From: Actinomycetota bacterium
GTDB lineage: Bacteria; Actinomycetota; Actinomycetes; Streptosporangiales; Streptosporangiaceae
Direction: 5' to 3'
Assembly (NCBI GenBank): GCA_019240215.1
Contig: JAFAYQ010000039.1
Location: forward strand, 1 to 46,079
Length of the DNA stretch: 46,079 nt
In this document: piece after piece, positions 1 through 7,053 of the stretch
Position numbering within the stretch: the stretch's first letter is position 1
Layout: every line of letters starts with the position of its first letter
Position numbers and translations under genes: made by a program
The notes under the pieces: generated by a model
What the model saw: the letters and a program-made list of their open reading frames with translations, nothing else
Databases searched by the model: none
Told to the model about the DNA's origin: nothing

Positions 1-197
1 GCAGGCATTGGCATACGCGCTGGGCCGCACTGTATGGCGCGAGCGGGACCGCGCCAGTAGTTCGCATCGAGAGGCGTACCGCATGCCAGCCGCGTGCCAG
101 AACGGGGCGGGAACCAGAGACAATGAGCTATAGCCAGACGATGAGCAAACCAGCTCTGACCAGGAAAGCACCAGGTTGACCCCCTACGTGGAACGAG
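1..197. other. Left edge, no gene recognised
   Basis: Two plus-strand frames stay open from the window edge, to stops near 128 and near 178, but neither translation resembles a family I know. Third-position G+C of both is only moderately high, unlike the strongly biased genes further in. Because the segment lies against a tRNA 3' fragment, it could be the tail of an integrase or other element gene. The visible residues do not prove that. Confidence 0.3.
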
Positions 198-239
198 CTT
201 CTAAGCAGTAGGTCGCAGGTTCGAGTCCTGCCGGGCGCG
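198..239 (+). other. 3' half of tRNA-Arg(UCU), probable attachment-site remnant
   Basis: The sequence starts with a 7-base anticodon loop (CTTCTAA, anticodon TCT). It continues with the 3' anticodon-stem strand GCAGT, a 5-base variable loop, a perfect T arm (GCAGG, TTCGAGT, CCTGC) and the 3' acceptor strand CGGGCGC with discriminator G, followed by CC. The bases upstream do not supply the matching 5' anticodon strand, D arm or 5' acceptor strand, so this is not a complete tRNA. A tRNA 3' end without its 5' half is what integrative elements leave at attachment sites. Decay of a duplicated tRNA gene is the alternative. Confidence 0.75.
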
Positions 240-302
240 CCTGACCTGCGGTTTTATCCAATTTTCGCTCTGCTGGCGGTTGCGCAGCGAAGACAGGCAT
301 CT

Positions 303-410
303 TCATAGGAGTGGAGATTTGCCCGCAACACACCCAGTGGGGTGGTCGGGGCCGCAGGCGGCCTCGTCGATGGCCAGGGCCCGCTCGGCCAGCGGCCGGG
401 CCGCCCCGGC
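303..410 (-). pseudogene. Remnant of a TPR-repeat protein C-terminus
   Basis: One minus-strand frame reads ARPLAERALAIDEAACGPDHP and then stops at 303. This is the typical repeat of actinobacterial NB-ARC/TPR proteins (ARPL-ERALAIDEA--GPDHP). Only about one repeat is recognisable. Upstream the similarity is lost and no frame continues it, so it is a degraded 3' fragment. It lies next to the tRNA scar, which fits debris left at an integration hot spot. Confidence 0.55.
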
Positions 411-630
411 TGGCGACCTGGCGCCGGGTGGCGGGCACGCTCCGGTAAGCGGACTCCCGGACCTTCCCGCCGAAGGCCATTCTCGGCCCGGCGTACGAAT
501 TCGCCACCGGCCAGCGCCTGGCCCCCGGTGATTTCGAAGGCGGGCAGTCCGGCGCCGTGAAGGTGCTCAGCCACCTGGGCTTCACCGTACGGGAGAGACC
601 GGGCCATGAGCTGATCGGCGTCGGGCTCGA

Positions 631-807
631 CTACTTCTCGTGCATGGCTTCGACCGCGGCCGCAAGCCGGCTGACCGCCTCGGCCACCGCCAGGGTCGCC
701 CACGTCTGGGCGGTGGCGAGCATGTGGGGCGCCTGGCCCTTGCCCACCACTACGTCATCGGTCATGAGCAGCTCGCGGGCCATGGTCACGGGGTCATCGA
801 TTGTCAC
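631..807 (-). CDS. Small hypothetical protein (58 aa)
   Basis: The start is GTG at 807, chosen because GGAGGAGAC lies a few bases upstream. The product is acidic at the N-terminus and then alanine-rich and probably helical, including ELLMTDDVVVGKGQAPHM and a C-terminal run rich in Ala, Val and Glu. No signal peptide, membrane span or known domain is visible. It follows the aldo/keto reductase on the same strand after 58 bases, so the two may be co-transcribed. I do not recognise the family; the strong ribosome-binding site is the main support for a real gene. Confidence 0.6.
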   Translation of the reverse strand: MTIDDPVTMARELLMTDDVVVGKGQAPHMLATAQTWATLAVAEAVSRLAAAVEAMHEK

Positions 808-865
808 GAGGTCTCCTCCGGTGGCTGGTCGCTTTGGGAATTGACAGGCCTGGCGGGAGCGCGGG

Positions 866-1699
866 TCAGAGCATCTCCAGCGGGCGCACGCGGTCAGGCC
901 GCGGGAAGTCCCGGTCGAGCTGGGACAGGTCGGCCCGGTCCAGCTGGATGTCGGCCGCGGCGCGGTTCTCGTTGGTGTGCTCGGGCCGGGAGGCCCGCGG
1001 GATCGCGCACACGTCGTCCCGGCGCAGCACCCAGGCCAGCGCGATCTGCGCCGGGGTGGCGTGGTGCCGCTCCGCGATCTCGCCCAGCACCGGGTGGCGG
1101 AGGATCCGTCCCTGCTCGATCGGGGAGTAAGCCATGATCGGTACATGCAGCTCGCGGAGCAGCGGGAACAGGTTGAGTTCCGGTCCCCGGCGGCTGAGGT
1201 TATAGAGCACCTGATCGGTCGCGACCTCCGCGCCGCCGGGCAGGGCGGTCAGCTCCTTCATGTCCGGTGTGTCGAAGTTGCTGACCCCCCAGTACCTGAT
1301 CAGGCCGGCCTGCTGCAGGCTGCCGAACGCCCTGACCGTGTCGGCCAGCGGCACCCCGCCGCGCCAGTGCAGCAGATACAGGTCGATCCGGTCCGTCCCC
1401 AGCCGCCGCAGGCTGGCTTCACAGGCGGCCACGGTGCCCCAGGCCGTGGCGTGCTGCGGCAGCACCTTGGAGACCAGGAACACCTCGTCCCGCCGGCCCG
1501 CGATGGCTTCACCGACCAGGATTTCGGCTTCCCCGTCGGCGTACATCTCGGCGGTGTCAATCACGGTCATGCCGAGATCAAGGCCACGGCGCAGGGCGAA
1601 AATCTCCGTGTCGCGGCGAGCGGCGACCTCGGCCAGATGCCAGGTGCCCTGCCCGAGGACCGGGATCCGCTCGCCGGACGGCAGCTTCACGGTCCGCAT
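866..1699 (-). CDS. Aldo/keto reductase
   Basis: The product is a 277-residue cytosolic NADPH-dependent oxidoreductase with a single (beta/alpha)8 barrel, the usual family length. The catalytic tetrad is visible: Asp48 and Tyr53 in VIDTAEMY, Lys78 in LVSKV and His111 in LLHW. The GVSNF motif and the late nucleotide-binding segment IPRASRPEHTNEN are also present. The substrate cannot be read from the sequence. It lies between the DUF2795 gene upstream and the 58-aa orphan downstream, all on the minus strand with short gaps, so a three-gene transcript is likely. Confidence 0.93.
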   Translation of the reverse strand: MRTVKLPSGERIPVLGQGTWHLAEVAARRDTEIFALRRGLDLGMTVIDTAEMYADGEAEILVGEAIAGRRDEVFLVSKVLPQHATAWGTVAACEASLRRLGTDRIDLYLLHWRGGVPLADTVRAFGSLQQAGLIRYWGVSNFDTPDMKELTALPGGAEVATDQVLYNLSRRGPELNLFPLLRELHVPIMAYSPIEQGRILRHPVLGEIAERHHATPAQIALAWVLRRDDVCAIPRASRPEHTNENRAAADIQLDRADLSQLDRDFPRPDRVRPLEML

Positions 1700-1715
1700 G
1701 GTGGTGGCCTCCCCG

Positions 1716-2114
1716 TTAAACCGTCGCCTCGATCTGCACGATCACCGCGTCGGCGTCCTCATATTCCCGGTCCGGGATCACGATGATCGTGTCGAGCACG
1801 ACGTCGTCGGCACCCTGGTCCCGCGCCGTCGCCGTCAGGTCGTCGCGGCTCGCGGGGTAAGACGCCTGCTGGAGGTAATTCCGCGTGAGTTCCCCGAAGG
1901 CTTTGCTCACGTCCGTCGGCCGCCGGTACTGCTGGTCGGGCAGCCGGCTGAGCGCCTGCACGACCCGCTCGCACTCACTGTCCGGACGATTGCTGTCTGA
2001 GCATTGGCTGCGCGCGTAGTTGACCAGATCCTCCTTCGACGCCGGGTAGTGCATCCCGTGCAGGTGCCGCTGCACCAGGATCGGCCCGGGCAGATTTTCC
2101 TGGTTCTCCGTCAT
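1716..2114 (-). CDS. DUF2795 domain protein
   Basis: The protein has 132 residues starting at MTENQ, with AAGGGGA upstream of the ATG; an in-frame upstream extension lacks such support. It contains two copies of the DUF2795 pattern: HLHGMHYPASKEDLVNYAR near the N-terminus and LQQASYPASRDDLTATAR in the second half. Each repeat ends in an acidic stretch (RLPDQQY, VIPDREY). DUF2795 proteins are small soluble actinobacterial proteins without an established function. Its gene lies 16 bases upstream of the aldo/keto reductase gene and probably leads that operon. Confidence 0.85.
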   Translation of the reverse strand: MTENQENLPGPILVQRHLHGMHYPASKEDLVNYARSQCSDSNRPDSECERVVQALSRLPDQQYRRPTDVSKAFGELTRNYLQQASYPASRDDLTATARDQGADDVVLDTIIVIPDREYEDADAVIVQIEATV

Positions 2115-2386
2115 GATGTCCCCTTCGGCGGCTAGCCGGCTATTGCTGGTCCGGGCGTCAGGCGATGCCCGCGAGCACCCGGCTCCACCCGCCAATCTGG
2201 CCGAATACCCCGGCCCGTGACATCCCCGATCCGGCTAGCGGCCGTCTGGCCGGACGGCGCCGCGGCCCGATGCGGCCCTCAGTGACCAACCGGTCGACGG
2301 GGTCGGCTCCGGCAGCTACGTGACCAGCGATTCAGGGACTTATACGCTTGTCTCGTGAATGATCACAGACGGTCCGCCTGATCGGC

Positions 2387-4033
2387 ATGGCGCTGGAGTT
2401 CCGGCCTTCACCCCGTCCCACCCTCGGAATCGAATGGGAGCTCGGCCTCGTCGATGTCCGCACCGGTGATCTCGTCTCGGCGGCCGCGGAGGTCGTCGAA
2501 GAAGCCCGGGCGGGCGTACCGGCCAGCAAGTCACGAGTGCAGCGGGAGCTCCTGAGCAACACCGTCGAGCTGGTCACCGGAATCTGCGAGTCCGTGCCAC
2601 AAGCGGCTGCCGATCTGCGCGAGAGCCGTGATGTCGTCCGCCGGATCGCCCGGCAGCGGGGGCTGGAGATCTTCAGCGCCGGCACCCACCCGTTCGCCCG
2701 CTGGTACGACCAGGAGATCAGTGAGGGCGAGCGGTACGCGGCGCTGATAGACCGCACCCAGTGGTGGGGACGGAACATGCTCATCTTCGGCGTGCACGTG
2801 CATGTGGGCGTCAACGCGGTCGGCAAGGTGCTGCCGATCCTGAACGGGCTGCTGCGCTGGTTCCCGCACCTGCAGGCACTGTCGGCCGCCTCCCCGTTCT
2901 GGGGTGGGGCCGACACCGGTTACGCCAGCAACCGGGCCTTGCTCTTCCAGCAGTTGCCAACCGCCGGGCTGCCGTTCCAGTTCGCCACCTGGGCGGACTT
3001 CGAGAAGTACGTGAGCGACATGCTCGCCACCGGCGTGATCAGCGAGTTCAAGGAGATCCGGTGGGACATCCGCCCCTCTCCGGCGCTGGGCACCATCGAG
3101 GTTCGGATCTTCGACGGGCTGCCGACGATCGAGGAGGTCGCCGCCGTCGCCGCGCTGACTCACTGCCTCGTCGTCGACCTCGACCAGCGGCTCGAGGCGG
3201 GCGACACGCTGCCCGCCCTGCCGCCCTGGCACGTGCAGGAGAACAAGTGGCGGGCGGCCCGGTACGGGCTGGACGCGGAGGTCATTCTCGACGCCCAGAA
3301 CAACGAACGGCTGGTTACCGACGACCTGTATGACCTGCTCAACCGGCTCGAGCCGGTGGCGGCCCGGCTGGGCTGCCCGGCCGAGCTGGCGTCGGTGTCC
3401 GACCTCGTCACCATCGGGGCCAGCTACCAGCGGCAGCGCGCGGTCGCCGCCCGGGCGGCGGGCGACCTGTGGGCGGTGGTCGACAGCCTGGTGCGAGAGA
3501 TGCGCGATGGGCTGCCGGGCAGCACGACACGTACCGCCGACGACGCCACCCGCCTCATCGGCGACGGCAGCCGAATCGAGGAAACTGGCCGCGGGTTACC
3601 GCTGGAGCCACGGTGCCACCCAGTTCGCGTCCAGCTGGCTGGGATCGCGGAGGGTGGCGATCATCAGCCTGACGGTGGCCTGGACGTCGCGGGTCAGGCG
3701 GAAGCACTCGGCGGCCGTTTTACACGTTGTCGGCGAGAACTGCCGGGCTGTCGCGACGACCTCGTCGGCGAGGCCGCGCAGGTCCTCGGCGTCGCCGGGG
3801 TCGAGGGGCCAGCCGGGCCGGTCCGCCGATGCGCCGAGATTGGCGATCTGATCACCGAGCCAGCCCCAGGGATCAGCGGTGAGCCGGGTGTCCCAGACCC
3901 GTGCGCACGGCTCGTCGCCGTCGAAACGGGGATGGTAGTGCGCGGCGGCGAAGGTTCCCGGATCGCTGGACAACCGGTCGAACAGGTCGGCGCGCCAGAG
4001 CACCCGGTCAACCGTGAGCAACTGGGAGGCTGA
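2387..4033 (+). CDS. Carboxylate-amine ligase, YbdK/GCS2 type, with run-on C-terminus
   Basis: The first ~390 residues are a complete glutamate-cysteine ligase family 2 (YbdK-type) domain. N-terminal TLGIEWELGLVD, central FGVHVHVGVN, SPFWGGADTGYASNR and the WDIRPSP...VRIFD segment are all visible. Family members join glutamate to an amine or cysteine using ATP; the substrate here is not known. The family normally ends near residue 390, about base 3570. This frame has no stop there and runs to 4033, antisense through the convergent gene at 3596-4174. In that extension third-position G+C falls sharply, so it is run-on rather than evolved coding sequence. Either the stop was lost or a downstream base change is present. 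Confidence 0.85.
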   Translation: MALEFRPSPRPTLGIEWELGLVDVRTGDLVSAAAEVVEEARAGVPASKSRVQRELLSNTVELVTGICESVPQAAADLRESRDVVRRIARQRGLEIFSAGTHPFARWYDQEISEGERYAALIDRTQWWGRNMLIFGVHVHVGVNAVGKVLPILNGLLRWFPHLQALSAASPFWGGADTGYASNRALLFQQLPTAGLPFQFATWADFEKYVSDMLATGVISEFKEIRWDIRPSPALGTIEVRIFDGLPTIEEVAAVAALTHCLVVDLDQRLEAGDTLPALPPWHVQENKWRAARYGLDAEVILDAQNNERLVTDDLYDLLNRLEPVAARLGCPAELASVSDLVTIGASYQRQRAVAARAAGDLWAVVDSLVREMRDGLPGSTTRTADDATRLIGDGSRIEETGRGLPLEPRCHPVRVQLAGIAEGGDHQPDGGLDVAGQAEALGGRFTRCRRELPGCRDDLVGEAAQVLGVAGVEGPAGPVRRCAEIGDLITEPAPGISGEPGVPDPCARLVAVETGMVVRGGEGSRIAGQPVEQVGAPEHPVNREQLGG

Positions 4034-4174
4034 CTCGCTGCCGCGGTGCTCCTGCTCCTGCAGGCCGCGCACCTCGATCCGGGCACCGTGCTCCATCGAC
4101 GCGTCGTCGAGATCGACTTCGAACCAGTGCCGGATCGTGACGGCGGACCGGGACAGAGCCAGTACGTGCAGCAC
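3596..4174 (-). CDS. Hypothetical protein (192 aa)
   Basis: GTG at 4174 is taken as start because GGAGG lies six bases upstream; an ATG at 4210 would add 12 residues. Third positions on this strand are almost all G or C, so this and not the plus frame is the coding strand of the overlap. The product is soluble and acidic, with VTIRHWFEVDLDD, a conserved-looking AAHYHPRFDGDEPCARVWDTRL segment and a helical C-terminus. No signal peptide or catalytic motif is recognised, and I cannot assign a function. Confidence 0.75.
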   Translation of the reverse strand: MLHVLALSRSAVTIRHWFEVDLDDASMEHGARIEVRGLQEQEHRGSESASQLLTVDRVLWRADLFDRLSSDPGTFAAAHYHPRFDGDEPCARVWDTRLTADPWGWLGDQIANLGASADRPGWPLDPGDAEDLRGLADEVVATARQFSPTTCKTAAECFRLTRDVQATVRLMIATLRDPSQLDANWVAPWLQR

Positions 4175-4258
4175 GGCGACCTCCGTGGGAGCAGCGGCAG
4201 ATGGGCCCACTCGCCCAGCCTACTGAGACCCGGCGCAGGCCGGGGCGGCCCGCCAATC

Positions 4259-4296
4259 AGTGGTGCCCCCGGGACTGTCGGCCCGGGGGCACCACT
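4259..4296 (-). terminator. Perfect 15-bp hairpin downstream of the S53 peptidase gene
   Basis: Bases 4259-4273 (AGTGGTGCCCCCGGG) pair perfectly with 4282-4296 around an 8-base loop. The hairpin lies 15 bases past the stop of the minus-strand peptidase gene and upstream of the next minus-strand gene. That position suits a transcription terminator. A T-run is lacking, as is usual for actinobacterial hairpin terminators. Confidence 0.8.
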
Positions 4297-4310
4297 GCGC
4301 GGGACACCGG

Positions 4311-6359
4311 TCAGCCGAGGAGCTGGACCTCGCCGACGACGTAGTCGGTGTCGGTGTCGTTGGTCTCGGTGCCGGTGAACAGGAGCTTGATGGACTTGCC
4401 GGAGTCGGAGGTGGGCAGCGGGTAGCTGTACTCGGTGTAGCCGGAGTTCGCGTTGAGGTTGGTGAAGGTGGCGACCGTGGTGCCGGCCACCTGGATGGTG
4501 AAGGAGCCATTGGTGCCGCTGGTCTGGTCACTGTCGACGTGCAGCCACACCTCGAGCGTGCCGGAGCAGCCCGCGGGCACCGTCACCGACTGGGAGAGCG
4601 TGTCGGTGTGCGGCTCGGCGTAGCCGTCGAGCCAGGCGTCGTAGTTGCTGCCGCTGATGGGCGGCTCGCCGTCAGCCGCATATTCGCCGATGACGCCGGA
4701 CGAGGCGGTCCAGTCGGCCGAACCGCTGGCGAACTTCGGGTTCCCGACGACGTTGGCGGTCGAGGTGCAGGTGCTGGTGGAACCGACGGTCCAGGTGAAC
4801 GACGCGGAGCCGGAGGCGCTGGTGCTGTCGGTGGCGGTGACGGTCACGCTGTAGCTGCCCGCCGTGGTCGGCGTGCCGGAGATCAGGCCCGAACTGGCGC
4901 TGATCGACAGGCCGGCCGGCAGGCCGGTGGCGCTGTAGGCCAGCGTCTGGCCGGAGGCCGAGTCGGTCGCGCTGATCTGCAGCGAGGCGGCGGTGCCGAC
5001 GGCGCCGGTCTGGCTGCCGGGGTTGGTCACCGTCACCGTGTTGCCGGTACTGCTGCTGCCGGTGGCCAGCCCGGCGATGCCGTCGGGAGTGCCGATGCCG
5101 GTCGGGCCGTCGTAGCCGGTCTCCGCGGTGCACAGGTAGGCCGGGCTGCAGCTGCCGTCGTTGCCGCTGGTGACGTCGTAGAAGTCGCTGGTGTGGGTGT
5201 AGATGTCGTCGGCCGGGGTGCTGCCGGCGTTGCCGGCGAGGGCGTACATGGCCGCGAGCATGGGCGAGGAGGCGCTGGTGCCACCGACCTCGGTCCAGCC
5301 GCCGTTGCCGTTCGAGGTGTCGTACACCGCGAGCCCGGTGTCGGGGTCGGCGTCGGCCGAGGTGTCGTTGTCGATCCGGTTGGAGCAGCCCGCGGGCAAG
5401 CTGAGCGCAGCCTGCCAGGACGGCTTCGGCTCGTAGGCCGAGCAGCCCGAACCGGTGCCGTCGCCGCTGCCGTCGTTCCACACCGACTCGGTCCAGCCGC
5501 GCGAGTTCGACGCCGTGCTCAGCCTGGTGCCGCCGACCGAGACCACGTTCGGCGAGGTCGCCGGGTAGATCACGCCGTAGTCGGAGTCACCGGCCGAGGC
5601 GGTGATGACGTCACCGGGGTGGTTGAAGTACTCGGAGTCCTCGCTGGTGTCGGTGGAGGACTCGCTCCCGCCCCAGGAGTTGGAGATGTAGCCGGCCAGG
5701 CTGGCGGCGGTGTTCTCCGCTACGTTGAGGCCGTTGCCACTGTCGTTGTCCGCCTCGACCAGCACGATCTTGCACTCGGGGCAGATGGCCGAGACCATGT
5801 CCAGGTCGAGGGACTCCTCCACCGTCCAGTCGTCACTGGTGGGGGCGGTGGACGGCAGCGGGGAGGTCGCGCCCTCCTGGTTGACCTTCTCGAAGCCCGG
5901 CACGGCCGGCAGGCCCGCGGCCGATCGGTAGGCCGCCAGGTCGCTCGCGGCATTCGGGTCGTCGTAGGCGTCGACCAGCGCGACCGTCCGCCCGGAGCCG
6001 TCCGCGGCTGAGGCCGCGGTCAGGTTGTAGGCCGCCTGCAGCTGCGAAGGGCCATAGCCGTAGCCGGACGGGATGGCGTCGGGCGAGGAGCTCGCCGCCA
6101 TCGGGCTGATGCCGTCACGCTTGAGCGCGAAGCAGGACTGCTTGCCGACGACGATCACGGCGCGGCAGGCGTGGCGGAAACCGGAGTTCGCCGCGGTCCG
6201 CGTCGGCTGCGAGGCGTGTCCGCCGTGCGCTGCCTCCGAAGCGATCAGCCGGGCGCCCGCCAAGGGTGGCGGGGTGGCAGCCGATGCGCTGCTGGCCGCC
6301 AGCGCGGGGCCGACCGCAATGGCCAGAGCAGCCAGGAAAATACACCATCGACGTAGCAT
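4311..6359 (-). CDS. Secreted S53 (sedolisin-type) serine-carboxyl peptidase
   Basis: ATG at 6359 is used because AAGGAG lies five bases upstream and a signal peptide follows at once (LRRWCIFLAALAIAVGPALA), giving 682 residues. The sedolisin residues are visible: Glu181 and Asp185 in WTVEESLDLD, the oxyanion Asp258 in SAGDSDYG, and Ser362 in GGTSASSP. The Ca-site-like GYDGPTGIGTPDG ends the domain. Then come a putative Ig (He_PIG-like) domain and a C-terminal jelly-roll-like module (DAWLDGY, PAGCS, WLHVD). The propeptide region, about residues 30-100, is shorter than the usual S53 prodomain. It is expected to act as an extracellular endopeptidase, often at acid pH in this family. Confidence 0.93.
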   Translation of the reverse strand: MLRRWCIFLAALAIAVGPALAASSASAATPPPLAGARLIASEAAHGGHASQPTRTAANSGFRHACRAVIVVGKQSCFALKRDGISPMAASSSPDAIPSGYGYGPSQLQAAYNLTAASAADGSGRTVALVDAYDDPNAASDLAAYRSAAGLPAVPGFEKVNQEGATSPLPSTAPTSDDWTVEESLDLDMVSAICPECKIVLVEADNDSGNGLNVAENTAASLAGYISNSWGGSESSTDTSEDSEYFNHPGDVITASAGDSDYGVIYPATSPNVVSVGGTRLSTASNSRGWTESVWNDGSGDGTGSGCSAYEPKPSWQAALSLPAGCSNRIDNDTSADADPDTGLAVYDTSNGNGGWTEVGGTSASSPMLAAMYALAGNAGSTPADDIYTHTSDFYDVTSGNDGSCSPAYLCTAETGYDGPTGIGTPDGIAGLATGSSSTGNTVTVTNPGSQTGAVGTAASLQISATDSASGQTLAYSATGLPAGLSISASSGLISGTPTTAGSYSVTVTATDSTSASGSASFTWTVGSTSTCTSTANVVGNPKFASGSADWTASSGVIGEYAADGEPPISGSNYDAWLDGYAEPHTDTLSQSVTVPAGCSGTLEVWLHVDSDQTSGTNGSFTIQVAGTTVATFTNLNANSGYTEYSYPLPTSDSGKSIKLLFTGTETNDTDTDYVVGEVQLLG

Positions 6360-6834
6360 GCGGGCTCCTTGAACATGTTCATGGCTGTTCGGTTTGGTGG
6401 TTTTACGCATGACAGACTCACCCGCAGAGGGATCTGGCGGGCCAGAAGTGGGAGCTAATGGGGCAGATGGGAAGCGACGGCCGTGTAATACGGGACAGTA
6501 ACTTGCGTTTTTGTTGAAGTAAAGATCCAGATTCGCTGAACTGTCTTGAAATGTGTACGTGTGTCGGCGGATCAACTGGGCACTCGGCCGATGCGGGCGG
6601 CACTGGGCGCCGGTGGCGGGGTCGCCACGATCGCACCAGCGATCCGGGAGTGAATCCGGCGGCCGGGGTCAGGGCAGGACTGATCCGCCGGGCGGGCGAG
6701 GCGCAGGCGCGCCGATGGCAAAGGAGTCTGGGGTCGTGGATGCGGCGGGTCCCAGGCGACCGGGCACGTAGGCGAGCCGGGTCCTGGGCGACGGCGAACC
6801 CGGGCGCGAGCGAACCAGGGCGCGGGCAGGCCAG

Positions 6835-6882
6835 GAGGCAGGCAGGCCGGGAGGCAGGCAGGCCGGGAGGCAGGCAGGCCGG
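6835..6882 (+). repeat. Three perfect 16-bp tandem repeats
   Basis: The unit GAGGCAGGCAGGCCGG occurs three times head to tail at 6835, 6851 and 6867. Degenerate pieces flank it (GCGGGCAGGCCAG before, GGGAGGCAGATAGGCCGG after). It is non-coding and G-rich on the plus strand. It could be slippage-prone spacer DNA or a structure in the 5' region of the downstream gene. Confidence 0.85.
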
Positions 6883-6936
6883 AGGGCGGCGGGAGGCAGA
6901 TAGGCCGGATGGGGCCGGCTGGACTCCATCAAATGT

Positions 6937-6966
6937 TTGACAGTGTTTTACCTTGGCGGCTCTAGT
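6937..6966 (+). promoter_or_regulatory. Possible promoter of the phospholipase D-like gene
   Basis: A consensus -35 box TTGACA (6937-6942) is followed after 18 bases by TCTAGT (6961-6966), a weak -10. It would start transcription about 80 bases before the GTG at 7054. The -10 is poor, so this is tentative. Confidence 0.4.
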
Positions 6967-7053
6967 ACACAAACGCAGGAAAACGTATCTTCACGGGAGA
7001 CGGGTGCCGGGATCCACGTCGGCTACGAAACCGTCCCCATCGTGGAGGTGCCT

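Larger units (their letters stand above)
6360..7053. other. Intergenic control region between divergent peptidase and phospholipase D genes
   Basis: This 694-base gap has no convincing gene. Its first 200 bases, on the peptidase side, are AT-richer than the surroundings and probably hold the minus-strand promoter and leader. The middle is G-rich and contains three 16-base tandem repeats. The right end has a TTGACA box before the phospholipase D gene. Open frames crossing it (a Pro/Ala/Cys-rich one on the minus strand, a Gly/Arg-rich one on the plus strand) are by-products of the repeats. Confidence 0.6.

Noticed and set aside
184..585. Minus-strand ORF ending in PAGLEPATYCLEARST
   Set aside because: That C-terminal string is the well-known false translation of the complement of tRNA T arms and acceptor ends; it overlaps the tRNA 3' fragment.
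4260..6011. 583-residue Gly/Val/Arg-rich plus-strand ORF
   Set aside because: It lies antisense to the S53 peptidase gene; composition is that of a shadow frame and no domain is seen.
6418..6972. 184-residue minus-strand ORF with Pro/Ala/Cys/Leu repeats
   Set aside because: The repeats come from the 16-bp tandem array read in an arbitrary frame. It starts against the phospholipase D promoter and has no ribosome-binding site.
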